Assembly: GCA_963709645.1 (NCBI GenBank)
Contig: CAVPXP010000010.1
Span: forward strand, 1 to 64,000
Direction of reading: 5' to 3'
Origin: DYRB01 sp963709645
Lineage (GTDB): Bacteria; Pseudomonadota; Gammaproteobacteria; Chromatiales; Chromatiaceae
Length of the DNA stretch: 64,000 nt
The notes under the pieces were generated by a model. That model was not told where the DNA came from and did no database searches. It saw only the letters and a list, made by a program, of their open reading frames with translations. Position numbers and translations under genes: made by a program. The first letter of the stretch is position 1; the number at the start of each line of letters is the position of its first letter. Shown here piece after piece: positions 1 to 8,077 of this stretch.

Positions 1-1
1 G

Positions 2-23
2 ACCTGACTATTCCCCATATCTC
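2..23 (+). repeat. Left terminal inverted repeat of the IS4-type element
   Basis: ACCTGACTATTCCCCATATC at 2-21, extended by two bases, matches the reverse complement of 2351-2372 with only four mismatches over 22 bp. The transposase stop codon (minus strand, 8-10) lies within it. Confidence 0.85.
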
Positions 24-1383
24 CCGTCCCCGACGCCGCGTTGGGCATCCATGGCGAGGGCGAAGTCGGCGGCTCGCTGTAGTCCTGTCCAGAGGGTTTG
101 AGGGCCAGGGAAGCCGTCGGACTTGCGGTTGAGGAAGCCGCCGAGGCCGGCGATCATGCGCACCATGCAATCGAGCGTGGGCGCAGTGTCGGGGGGCGGC
201 TTGCGCTGGGTGACGATATAGACCGCCTGCCACTCGGCGTGCTCGAACACCACGTCGCACGGCATCTCGGGGCATGCGCGTCCGAGCATGGTGAGGAACA
301 GCACCCGCCAGGCCACGATCATGTAGAAGGCGAGCGCCGGTTCCAGGCGCTGGAGTCGCTCCAGTTGCAGCTTTTCGATGCGGCAGCCGCTCTTGAGGAT
401 TCTGAAATAGACCTCGATTTGCCACCTGCAAAGGTACCATTGCAGCTTCTCCAGGGCCTGCTCGGGGGTATCGACGGGCAGGTTGGTCAGCAACAGCCAT
501 TCGACGGGCTCCTCGCCGGCGGGCGGATGGGGCTCGGTGGCCAGGATGGCGGTGATCTCGCACGTCGGGGAGGGTGCGGTCGGGGCGGTGGGGGGCCGGG
601 AGGGTGACCCGCACGGTGCGGATCTGTTGGTGGACCGTGCGGGCCTTGCAGCCGTGGCTGGCGGGTCGCTCGAAGGTGGTCTCGGTCAGCACCGCCGCAT
701 CGATCAGGTGCTGGCGCAGGGTCTTGCCCTTGGCCAGCACCCGGTCGTGTTGGCCGCGCACCAGCCAGTCGGCGGCCGATTCGGGGCAGGGGGCCTCGAC
801 GAACAGGTCGTAGATGTCGGCCTCGCGGTCAGCCACATAGGTCAGGCGGGTGTTGGGCAGTTGCTCGGCCAGTTCGTCGACCTGCCGGTAGCCGTCCACC
901 CAACGCACGCTTTCCTTCTCTTCCAGGGGACGGTTGGGGATCCTTGTCTTGCCCGAGGCTGCCGGGCTCGCGCACCCAGCGGTGAACACCGAGCAGCCCC
1001 AGGCAGAGCCGCTCGGGGGTCAGCGCCAGCGTCGGATGCAGGTACAGTCCCTGGCGGGTCTCCAGGTTGAGCGGCCCCAACCCCTGCATGGAGGGTCTGC
1101 CGGTGTAGTCGATCTCGCTGGTGTCCTCGATACACAGCACCCGCGGGTGCGCGCCCATGCGCTCCACGGTGCAGGCGATGTGCGGGGCGAGTACCGCCTC
1201 GGCGGTGACCGCGTCATGGTCGAAGAGGCGATAGGCGGCGCGGGTCTCGCTCCAGCCGCCGCAGGCGGCGGGAACGCTCACCGTCGGTTTGTCGCCGAGT
1301 TTGGCCAACACCCGGCGCGCCCGCCGGTTGAGCCGCTGATCGCCCAGATCGATGCCCGCCAATTCCTCTGCCAGGGCGCTCAT
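8..1383 (-). pseudogene. IS4-family (Tn5-like) transposase, frame-broken
   Basis: This is a DDE transposase that cuts and rejoins the ends of the surrounding element. It begins with MSALAEELAGIDLGDQRLNR at 1383, typical of Tn5/IS4 N-termini. The middle carries DREADIYD (an IS4-family catalytic Asp region) around 800. The C-terminal ORF (8-493) contains the YREK signature in YLCRWQIEVYFRILK, with spacing Y-2-R-3-E-6-K. Two frame breaks separate these parts: one near 945, where dropping one C from a CCCC run restores the reading frame, and one near 560-600. Rejoined it would be about 458 residues, close to full family length. Its start overlaps the DUF4338 stop by ATGA, suggesting coupled translation. 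It is called a pseudogene as read, but sequence error is a real alternative given the same defect in essential genes elsewhere in the window. Confidence 0.8.
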
Positions 1384-2262
1384 GCGGCCACCCCCAAGGC
1401 GCGGCGGAAGTCCGCCGCCAGCGGGTAGACGTAGACCGCCTTGCGCGCCAACTCCGCCCGGTGATGGCGGTCGCACTTGCCCCGCCCCGCCGTCTCGCCG
1501 AGATAGCGCCAGTTGGCCGCTCGGTAACAGGTGCCTCGGTGCCGCGGCGTCTCCACAAAGGTTTCCAGCAGCACCGGGCGCTCGCCATAGCGCACGGCGA
1601 AGTCCTCACCGACCCGCGCCGCGGCGAGCGCCAGGACCTTGGAGGCCAGGTTCTTCACCTGAACCCAGGGCAGGATGAGGAAGCGGGCGTTGTTGAGCAC
1701 GCGCCCCAGATGGGCCTCGCGCTCGGGGCGCTCCCAGCCGATCCAGCGGTCGCGCGCGGCCACCTTCCAGGCCGCCGCCCCGAAGCCGAGCGCGCCCAAG
1801 ACCCCCTGATCCCACACGATCAGGTAGCGCAGTTGCGCACCGGGTAAGGGCGTGTAGCCCAGGTAGTGCCAGCGCTCGATCAGCCCGTTCCACAGCCGCG
1901 AGGCGGAGCGATCCGCGACCGCCTCCAAGTGCAGACCGCCCAGTTGCCCGACCGATCCCGCCACCGGCTGCTCTGCCGGCCAGGTATCGGGTTGCTTGAC
2001 CAGTCCCCGCGCGTTGCCGTTGCCGTTGCGCGCGGGCGGCAGCGCAATCAGGCCCGCACGATGCAGCCGCAGCAGACCCTACCCGGCAACTCATCAGCTT
2101 CGGGCGGCCCAGACTGTCATACCACCCCAGCGCAGCGCACACCCGCCGCGCCACCTCGGCGCGCAACGGCGGGTCGGCTTCGTCGATCGCCCGCCGGATC
2201 GCCTCCAGGTCCGCCGCGCTCAGCGCCCGCCCGCACAGCTTGCCAACATTTGCCTCGCTCAT
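1380..2262 (-). pseudogene. DUF4338 / DruA-like protein inside an IS element, frame-broken
   Basis: The N-terminal part (MSEANVGKLCGRALSA...) and the C-terminal part (LIERWHYLGYTPLPGAQLRY ... YLGETAGRGKCDR) together match the DUF4338 family as I know it. That family includes DruA of the Druantia anti-phage system. A single frame break near 2080 separates them; the rejoined length is about 294 residues. The stop overlaps the transposase start by ATGA, and the gene lies between the element's inverted repeats. Here it therefore travels as transposon cargo or an accessory factor rather than in a Druantia operon, since no druB-druE genes are visible. A start at 2277 (MGQERM...) is possible. The biochemical role of the domain is unknown to me. 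Confidence 0.75.
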
Positions 2263-2350
2263 CCGCTCTTGCCCCATCGGTCGTGATGGGGGCGGATTTC
2301 ACCAGCTTTGCCGCGCTGTGTCCAGCCCCGGCCGTCTCGGCTGGCCGGCA

Positions 2351-2372
2351 GAGATGTGGTAAATAGTCAGGT
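2351..2372 (-). repeat. Right terminal inverted repeat of the IS4-type element
   Basis: GAGATGTGGTAAATAGTCAG at 2351-2370 plus GT is the inverted partner of positions 2-23; the outer 11 bp are identical. It lies about 90 bp upstream of the DUF4338 start and defines the element's upstream edge. Confidence 0.85.
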
Positions 2373-2390
2373 GGGGGGCGGGTACATCAA

Positions 2391-2442
2391 GATGGCCCCC
2401 GTGGGGCCTACTGGGTTCGACAGAGGCCCCTAGGGGGCCATC
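2391..2442. repeat. Long imperfect hairpin between two mobile elements
   Basis: GATGGCCCCCGTGGGGCCT (2391-2409) pairs with AGGCCCCTAGGGGGCCATC (2424-2442), 17 of 19 positions, around a 14-base loop. It lies between the IS4-type element and the IS200-like tnpA. It could be the sub-terminal structured end of the IS200-type element, whose ends form hairpins instead of inverted repeats, or a bidirectional terminator. No T-run follows on either strand. Confidence 0.5.
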
Positions 2443-2469
2443 GGGCGAACCTGCCACGTGTATCAAGTG

Positions 2470-2907
2470 TTAAGCGGTGAGGCCGAGCGTGAGTTGCTCT
2501 TCACGCCTCTCTCGTTCATCTTGATTCCGGATGTAGTTGCGGATTACGCCTTCATCCAAACCCACGGTGCTCACGCAGTAGCCCCGTGCCCAGAAATGAA
2601 AACCCGTGAAGTTCCGCTTTCTGTTCAGATAGTCGCGGTGACTCCGGATCGCAGATTTGCCCTTCAGCCGGCCAATGGCGTTCGCTACACTGAACTTCGG
2701 CGGAACACTCAAGCACAGATGCACGTGATCGGACATCGCATGCCCTTCTACCAGCTCGATACCCTGTTGCTGACAGATCTCCTTCAGTATCTTGCCGATC
2801 TCTCGTCTCAGCGTACCGAATATTGCTTTATGCCGATATTTCGGTACGATCACCACGTGGTATCGACAGTACCACTTCGCGTGAGACTGGTTTTCCCATT
2901 CTCTCAT
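2470..2907 (-). CDS. IS200/IS605-type TnpA (Y1 HUH transposase)
   Basis: This is a small single-strand DNA transposase. The protein of about 145 residues begins MREWENQSHAKWYCRYHVVI after a good ribosome site (aggagaaaccaag). The HUH motif is visible as DHVHL near residue 65, and the catalytic Tyr lies in VIRNYIRNQ near residue 122. Length and motif order fit IS200/IS605 TnpA. No tnpB is adjacent, so this is an IS200-type or solo tnpA. A hairpin-forming GC-rich inverted repeat near 3010-3026 (CCGCCAGAGGCGG) may be the upstream end. The reading frame is intact, unlike the neighbouring IS. Confidence 0.9.
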   Translation of the reverse strand: MREWENQSHAKWYCRYHVVIVPKYRHKAIFGTLRREIGKILKEICQQQGIELVEGHAMSDHVHLCLSVPPKFSVANAIGRLKGKSAIRSHRDYLNRKRNFTGFHFWARGYCVSTVGLDEGVIRNYIRNQDERERREEQLTLGLTA

Positions 2908-3075
2908 CTTGGTTTCTCCTCTCGTGACCGTGGCAGGTCCACAAGGGGAGAAACCATCTCTCGTCGCTCGCCTCAACCCCGTAACGGCAGAGCCTCTTCG
3001 AGTCTCACCGCCAGAGGCGGTGGCTTACCTATTGCGAGTTAATTTAACGCCCTTCCCGCGAATTCACCTGTCTTT

Positions 3076-3417
3076 TCACAGTCCTCCACAGTAAAACGCC
3101 CGCGAAACGGAATAGCGCACCCTGGTCCCACCCAGTTTCTTAGAAGAGCTCTTCTGCGACGCGGCGATCGGAATCGGGATCAAGTCTTCCTCGTGTAGCT
3201 CCCCCACTTTTCGACAGTGAGCAAACGCACTCTTCCACATTCTGCTTTCGGCAACACCTATCGCGTAGTCCTTGTCAAAGGATTCCTCCGTCTCTGTGGC
3301 TTCCTCGCATGCGATAGCGCCTTCACTGTACCGGTCGCTGTAATCACATCCCCGCGCGTAAGAGACAGGGGCGCAGCATGTAAAACCGACCAGTACGAAT
3401 ACTCTTATACCTCTCAT
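3076..3417 (-). CDS. Small exported protein, unknown function
   Basis: The start at 3417 follows a ribosome site (gaggagacagtg). The N-terminus MRGIRVFVLVGFTCCAPVSY looks like a signal peptide cleaved near ...SYA-RG, leaving about 90 residues rich in acidic and charged residues with three or four cysteines. I recognise no family. The base composition is lower in GC than the surrounding housekeeping genes, and it sits beside IS elements, so it may be acquired or a gene fragment. Confidence 0.45.
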   Translation of the reverse strand: MRGIRVFVLVGFTCCAPVSYARGCDYSDRYSEGAIACEEATETEESFDKDYAIGVAESRMWKSAFAHCRKVGELHEEDLIPIPIAASQKSSSKKLGGTRVRYSVSRAFYCGGL

Positions 3418-3815
3418 CACTGTCTCCTCTGTTGCCATGTGCCGATTTCCGGCAGGTCTCATTAGCCGATGCGCAACCCTGAGCGGGAGCAGGGTCGCTC
3501 AAAGGAAGCTCCGGACCCGTAGCGGTTCCGTAGAATGCCACCCGGCCGGCTCCCTGAACTGCGGCCGGGCAGGACAAAAATCCCTTTCAACCGCGATGCA
3601 CGGTTCTGCCGTACAAGAGTGCATATCTTTCCGGACCTGGATCCGCAGCCTGCACATGAGTCAGCACACGCCCTTCTCCGACACGGAGTGTCTCATCTAT
3701 GTGCAAGTCGGGGGACTTTGAGATCGAATCGACGCGTCGATCGCCGACCCGGTCCCACCCTGATGGCTCCACACGAATCCCAGCGTCAGCCGGTCGCGAT
3801 GCCTGGTCGCGGAGC

Positions 3816-4572
3816 CTACGCACCGCGGCGCAGAACGAAGACTTCATAGCCGCACACATCCGAATAGCGGCCCATGAGCGACATCTCCTGCTCGGTCATA
3901 TCGGCGATGGCCTGGGCATCCCGGTCGTGGCCATAGGACCGGCGGAAGGCCGGGAGGCGCTGCTTCAGCGGTTCGTAGTACCGCGTCCATGCCTCCGCCG
4001 GCAGGTGGTAGTTCCCCACACCTGTCCAGCCGGCAGAGCGCGCAACGGCAAGATGCTCGTCGACGCTGCGCATGGCGGGGTAATGGCGGCCCCAGAAGTC
4101 CCTGATCTCCGCGGGCGGGTCCGGCCGGAACCAGGACAGCTCGGACAGGACAAGGTAACCCCCTAGCTTGGCTAAAGGCCGCCACTTCGCCAGTGCGTGT
4201 TCGAACCCCATGATGTAGACGGCACCCTCGCTCCAGATCAGGTCGAAGCGGCCGTCCGGAAACGGAAGGTCGTTCATGTCGGCGACAAGGGTCTGGATGC
4301 GCTGGTCGAGTCCCTTCTCGGCGACCCTCTCTTCAAGCTGGGCCAGGAAAGGGCCGATCAGGTCCGTCGCGGTGATGCGGCCTGCGGTGGCGGACGGCCA
4401 GCACCAGGGTCTGGGCCCCGGTCCCGCAGCCGACATCGAGAATCTCCGGCGCCGCAGGCAGGTCCTCGCACAGGGCCAGGGCGTTGCGGGTGCACTCCGC
4501 GCTTCCCGGTCCCAAGCGGGAGAGTCCCTGATGCAGTGCGACCAACAACTCGGTCTGTCTGTCCATCGCCAT
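3816..4572 (-). CDS. SAM-dependent class I methyltransferase (one frame break)
   Basis: The N-terminal piece (from 4572, MAMDRQTELLVALHQG) ends in the SAM-binding motif I, ILDVGCGTGAQTLVLA. The remainder continues in another frame with ATDLIGPFLAQLEERV, the motif II/III region DLPFPDGRFDLIWSEGAVYI, and a C-terminal helical part ending YEVFVLRRGA. A single extra base near 4390 explains the split; the rejoined length is about 252 residues, normal for the family. The substrate cannot be predicted. It stands alone, with no obvious operon partner. Confidence 0.75.
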
Positions 4573-4720
4573 CGCCCGCGGTCTGTCGCTCTCTTAAGGA
4601 TCCTCTGATCATCAGCCTCTCTGGCCAGATCACCGTTTGTTGCGTCCCTGGGAGAGGCACTCCCGACACCGCAGCGCAGCGACCCGGTGTCCGGACCTCG
4701 TCCGCGCTCCGGCTGTGCCC

Positions 4721-5182
4721 TCAGCTTTGGCGGATGACGCCGGCCACGATCCCGAGGATCTGCAGCTCCTCGTGGCGCAGGTAGATGGGCTCCATCGCCG
4801 GATTGGCCGGCTGCAGCCGAATCCCGTCCGCCTCGACGTAGAAGCGCTTCAGTGTCACCCGCTCGCCGTTGATCATGGCGACCACCGATTCGCCGTTCTC
4901 CGCGGTCTCGCGCTTCTCCACGATGATGATGTCGCCGTCCTGGATGTGATCGTCGATCATCGAGTGCCCCCGCACCCGCAGCGCATAGCTGTTCTTGCGC
5001 ACCATGTGCCGCGGCACGGTGACGGTCTCCCGCTCCTCCGGGATGTCGACCGGCTGCCCGGCGGTGACATAGCCGAGCAGCGGGATCTCGACGCCGGACT
5101 CGGCGGCCAGGTCCAGCGGTTCCAGCGCCGGGTTCCAGGTCGTGTGCCGGCGTTTGGGCAGGAGGTAGGCGACGGTCTGCAT
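4721..5182 (-). CDS. LexA-like S24 peptidase lacking the DNA-binding domain
   Basis: This 153-residue protein starts MQTVAYLLPKRRHTTWNP. It contains the LexA/UmuD self-cleaving core: a cleavage-type site in GYVTAGQPVD (Ala-Gly), the catalytic Ser in GHSMIDDHIQDGD and the catalytic Lys in TLKRFYV. Unlike LexA it has only about 40 residues ahead of the cleavage site and no winged helix, so its architecture is UmuD-like although the sequence reads LexA-like. It is transcribed divergently from the full-length LexA-like gene at 5294, with which it shares a putative operator region. It may be an SOS-controlled modulator or UmuD substitute; no umuC or imuB is adjacent. An upstream extension would run into the divergent gene. 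Confidence 0.75.
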   Translation of the reverse strand: MQTVAYLLPKRRHTTWNPALEPLDLAAESGVEIPLLGYVTAGQPVDIPEERETVTVPRHMVRKNSYALRVRGHSMIDDHIQDGDIIIVEKRETAENGESVVAMINGERVTLKRFYVEADGIRLQPANPAMEPIYLRHEELQILGIVAGVIRQS

Positions 5183-5228
5183 GGTCGGGCTCCTGTGGCG
5201 GTTGTCCACAATATCGCGCCGAGCGCGC

Positions 5229-5283
5229 GTTCTCTGTTTGTTCTCCAGAAGACTAGCATACAATAGGAGAACCAACAGGAAAC
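5229..5283. promoter_or_regulatory. Putative paired LexA operators, GTTC-N7-GTTC type
   Basis: GTTCTCTGTTTGTTC lies at 5229-5243 on the plus strand, and GTTTCCTGTTGGTTC on the minus strand (5283 to 5269). These are a perfect and a one-mismatch GTTC-N7-GTTC direct repeat, placed as an inverted pair between the two divergent LexA-like genes. The direct-repeat form is established for alphaproteobacterial LexA; the usual gammaproteobacterial CTGT-N8-ACAG box is not seen here. Function is inferred from position and sequence. Confidence 0.55.
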
Positions 5284-5293
5284 AGCGACGACC

Positions 5294-5902
5294 ATGCGAC
5301 TGACCCGACGCCAACAAGCAGATTCTGGATTTCCTGCGCGAGCAGCGCCGGGCAGCTTCGAGCACCCGCCAACGCTGGACGAGCTCTGCGCGATGCTCGG
5401 GCTGCGCTCGCGTGGCTCGCTGCACAAGCACGTGCAGGCCCTGATTCAGGCCGGCTTCGTCGAGCCGATGGCTGGGCAGCATCGGGGCATCCGCCTGATC
5501 GCGGACGAGCCCGCAGACGACGGCATCCCGTTTCTCGGGAAGATCGCCGCCGGCCGGCCGATCGAGGCCCTGCCGCAGCCCGAGCAGATCCAGGTACCGC
5601 CCCACCTGCGCACCGACAAGCCCTGCTACGTCTTACAGGTCGTCGGGGACTCGATGTGCGAGGCGGGGATCCTGGACGGGGACTACGTCGTGATCGAGCA
5701 GCGCGACCACGCCCGAAATGGGGAGATCGTCGTGGCGCTGGTCCGCGGAGAGGAGGTCACACTGAAACGGATCCTGCAGGAGCCGGGGCGCACGATTCTC
5801 TACCCGGAGAACAGCGCCATGGAAGCGATGGAGTTCCATCCGGACGAGGTGCAGATCCAGGGGGTGCTGGTGGGACAGATGCGTTCCTATCGGTCACCGT
5901 AG
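5294..5902 (+). CDS. LexA repressor (two compensating frame breaks near the N-terminus)
   Basis: This is an SOS repressor with self-cleaving activity. The winged-helix part reads PPTLDELCAMLGLRSRGSLH, followed by cleavage site GKIAAGRPIEA (Ala-Gly), catalytic Ser in VVGDSMCEAG and catalytic Lys in VTLKRILQE; the total of 202 residues is typical for LexA. Between residues 9 and about 22 the reading frame gives nonsense, while the next frame gives QILDFLREQRRA, exactly what LexA should have there. Removing one A after CAACA and adding one base about 45 bp later restores a normal protein. Two compensating indels strongly suggest sequence error, not decay. The upstream GTTC-N7-GTTC sites suggest autoregulation together with the divergent S24 gene. 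Confidence 0.85.
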   Translation: MRLTRRQQADSGFPARAAPGSFEHPPTLDELCAMLGLRSRGSLHKHVQALIQAGFVEPMAGQHRGIRLIADEPADDGIPFLGKIAAGRPIEALPQPEQIQVPPHLRTDKPCYVLQVVGDSMCEAGILDGDYVVIEQRDHARNGEIVVALVRGEEVTLKRILQEPGRTILYPENSAMEAMEFHPDEVQIQGVLVGQMRSYRSP

Positions 5903-6452
5903 GGGCCTGAAATCATGCCCGCTGGCGAAGTTCGGCCATCGACCAGAGGAAGGTCGGAACAGCCTGCATCGTGACTGGACCATGTTTGCCCCGACTGGGG
6001 AATCGACGTAGCAAGGCGCTGATCGGACAGCCGATCCCTTGTGGCCAGGCAACAAGCCAACCGTGACCCATCTGGACGCCGTCGCCGCTGAATGCGGCGT
6101 TATCCCTGTTGGGACCGCTTTGGGTTTGATAGCAGTCAGTCCGAGACCAACCGCGACTGACAGCTCTGGGTCGATTGCGCCCGGCCGTGGTCAATGCCTG
6201 CCGTGCCCGTCAGCAGCGTAACCCGGACGGTGACGCGGTCTCGCTGGACAGGTGAAGAAGAAGGCTGGCACCCCGAGCTGTCAATCCGGTGTCTGGTGAG
6301 GTAGCTCTTTTCCCCAGAACAGCAATTCCCGCCGAAAATAATTCGGCTTATAAAACAGCAGCTTGTCTCGGATTCAAAAAAAGCGTTTCGTAAACTTTCA
6401 GTGCTGAATCAGTATACTGGCACGCACACTTGAAGTTGCGAGGCAGGTACTG
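5903..6452. other. Intergenic stretch with a dispersed-repeat segment
   Basis: I see no convincing gene in these 550 bases. Positions 6225-6302 resemble 21372-21452 in the same orientation (listed separately). AT-rich sequence at 6340-6430 probably holds the promoter of the downstream transposase. Confidence 0.5.
6225..6302 (+). repeat. Dispersed repeat, copy 1
   Basis: The segment around GGTGAAGAAGAAGGCTGGCA and CCCCGAG...GGTGTCTGGTGAG matches 21372-21452 (GGTGAAGCAAAAGGCTCGCG, CCCCGAG...GGTCTCCGGTGAG) at roughly 70% by eye. It is non-coding in both places and may be an old intergenic repeat family or a degraded element. Confidence 0.4.
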
Positions 6453-7757
6453 ATGAGCGCTCCGTTTTCACGCAAACACCTCAGTGCCGCAGGGCTGCTG
6501 AGCGAGGCGCGGCGGTTGTTTGCCAGGATCCCCGAGCAGTCCGGTTGCGATATTGCGCTGGTCGATCATCTGATGTCGGGCCTGGCGTTGTTCGGGCTGA
6601 AGTATCCTTCGCTGCTGCAATTCGAGAACGACCGCCGGGAAGAGGCGACGCGCGCCAATCTCAAGGCGCTCTACGGGATCGAGCGTGCGCCGAGCGACAC
6701 CCGCTTTCGCGAACGGCTCGATGAACTTGACCCGCACCACCTGCGCCCGCTGTACAAGGCACTGTTGGCACAGCTACAGCGCGGCAAGGGGCTGGAGGGA
6801 TTCGCCTACCTCGATGGGCATTACCTGCTCTCGCTCGACGGCACGGGGTATTTCTCTTCCTCAACGATCCATTGCCCGCAGTGCGGGGAGAAGCACCACC
6901 GCAACGGCACGATCACCTACTATCACCAGATGCTCGGGGCGGTGCTGGTACACCCCGATCACAGCGAGGTGTTCCCGCTGGCGCCCGAGCCCATCCTCAA
7001 GCAAGACGGTGCGCGCAAGAACGACTGCGAACGCAACGCCGCCAAGCGCTTGCTGACGGACCTGCGCCGAGAACATCCGCATCTGAAGTTGATCGTCGTC
7101 GAAGACGGGCTTGCCTCCAATGCCCCGCACATCCGTCAGCTCCAGGCGCTGGATCTGCGCTTTATCCTCGGCGCCAAGCAGAGCGACCACACGCTCTTGT
7201 TCGATTGGGTGGCGGCCACGCCGGAAACCGCCGAGGCCACGTTCACCGACGAGAAGGGATTCCGCCACCGTTTCCGCTATCTCAACGGTGCGCCGCTCAA
7301 CGACGCCAACTTCGACCTCGAGGTCAATTTCCTCGAGTACTGGGAGCACGCCCCCGACGGCACGGTGACGCACTTCTCCTGGGTCACGGATATCCCCATC
7401 CATGACAACAACCTCATGACCTTAATGCGAGGAGCCCGCGCACGCTGGAAAATCGAGAACGAAACCTTCAATACCCTCAAAAACCAAGGCTACCACTTCG
7501 AGCACAACTTCGGTCACGGCAACAACCACCTCAGCACCGTGCTCATGCACCTCATGATGCTGGCGTTTCTGATCGATCAGATCCAACAACATGGCTGCCG
7601 GCTGTTCCAGGCCGCCTTAACGGCGGCGCAGGGCAAGACCCGCTTGTGGCGAAAGCTGCGCAGTCGTTTCGACCTCTGCCTGATCCCCGATTGGGAGACG
7701 CTCTACCGCTCCATTATCCAACCGCCACTGCTCCCCTTGCCGCACGACACCTCCTAG
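6453..7757 (+). CDS. DDE transposase, IS4-like superfamily
   Basis: This intact 434-residue transposase starts MSAPFSRKHLSAAGLLSEAR. Candidate catalytic acids are the Asp in YLLSLDGTGYFSS (about residue 130), the Asp in LIVVEDGLASNAP (about 217) and the Glu in RARWKIENETFNTLK (about 335), which sits in an IS4-like R-3-E arrangement. A CPQCGEKHHRNGT zinc-binding-like insert follows the first Asp. I could not identify terminal inverted repeats, so the element limits are unknown. It is probably an active-length insertion sequence; the exact IS family is uncertain (IS4 or a related unclassified group). Confidence 0.8.
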   Translation: MSAPFSRKHLSAAGLLSEARRLFARIPEQSGCDIALVDHLMSGLALFGLKYPSLLQFENDRREEATRANLKALYGIERAPSDTRFRERLDELDPHHLRPLYKALLAQLQRGKGLEGFAYLDGHYLLSLDGTGYFSSSTIHCPQCGEKHHRNGTITYYHQMLGAVLVHPDHSEVFPLAPEPILKQDGARKNDCERNAAKRLLTDLRREHPHLKLIVVEDGLASNAPHIRQLQALDLRFILGAKQSDHTLLFDWVAATPETAEATFTDEKGFRHRFRYLNGAPLNDANFDLEVNFLEYWEHAPDGTVTHFSWVTDIPIHDNNLMTLMRGARARWKIENETFNTLKNQGYHFEHNFGHGNNHLSTVLMHLMMLAFLIDQIQQHGCRLFQAALTAAQGKTRLWRKLRSRFDLCLIPDWETLYRSIIQPPLLPLPHDTS

Positions 7758-8000
7758 CCGATGGCCGTGAACGCATGTGCTTGAAGCGAGTTTTGAGGGT
7801 CACCGACAACCAGCCAGTGCAACAGCGCCGCTTCGCGGCGAGCGTCTCGCTATGCCTGTCCGCGATCGACGGGCGTCCGCGCCGGCCTCGATCTACCTCG
7901 GGCGCACACGGCGGGAATTGCGGAGAGTAAGCCGGGGCCTTGCCGCCGTTTAGGCAGATGTTTGTTTTCTCTGTTTGCCGCCTGGTTTCCCGGCGGTGCC
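7758..8000. other. Spacer between transposase and group II intron 3' end
   Basis: I see no gene in this stretch. It should contain the downstream end of the transposase element and the 3' exon flank of the intron, but neither junction could be fixed from sequence alone. Confidence 0.4.
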
Positions 8001-8044
8001 ACAATATCTCTGCCATGCGACGGTTCGGCCTCCGGCTCCTCGCA

Positions 8045-8077
8045 GAACCGGACTTGGAGTGTTACACCATCCGGCTC
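8045..8077 (-). ncRNA. Group II intron domain V
   Basis: On the minus strand, GAGCCGGATGGTGTAACACT followed by CCAAGTCCGGTTC folds as GAGCCGGA pairing with TCCGGTTC and an inner TGGTGT/ACTCCA stem, with an AAG bulge region. This is the catalytic domain V hairpin. It overlaps the natural reverse-transcriptase stop (8062), as in related introns. Confidence 0.8.

Larger units (their letters stand above)
2..2372 (-). mobile_element. Complete IS4-type insertion sequence with DUF4338 accessory gene
   Basis: The element is bounded by inverted repeats at 2-23 and 2351-2372 that share a perfect 11-bp outer core (ACCTGACTATT) and most of the next 11 bases. Both internal genes lie on the minus strand and overlap by ATGA: a DUF4338 (DruA-like) gene, then a Tn5/IS4-type transposase whose stop codon lies inside the left repeat. 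The left end coincides with the start of the window, so a target duplication cannot be checked there. Both genes carry single-base frame breaks, either decay or sequence error. The boundaries are seen directly; the family assignment follows from the transposase motifs. Confidence 0.85.

Noticed and set aside
1380..2262. Druantia defence system
   Set aside because: Only the DruA-like domain is present, inside an IS. None of the other Druantia genes is nearby.
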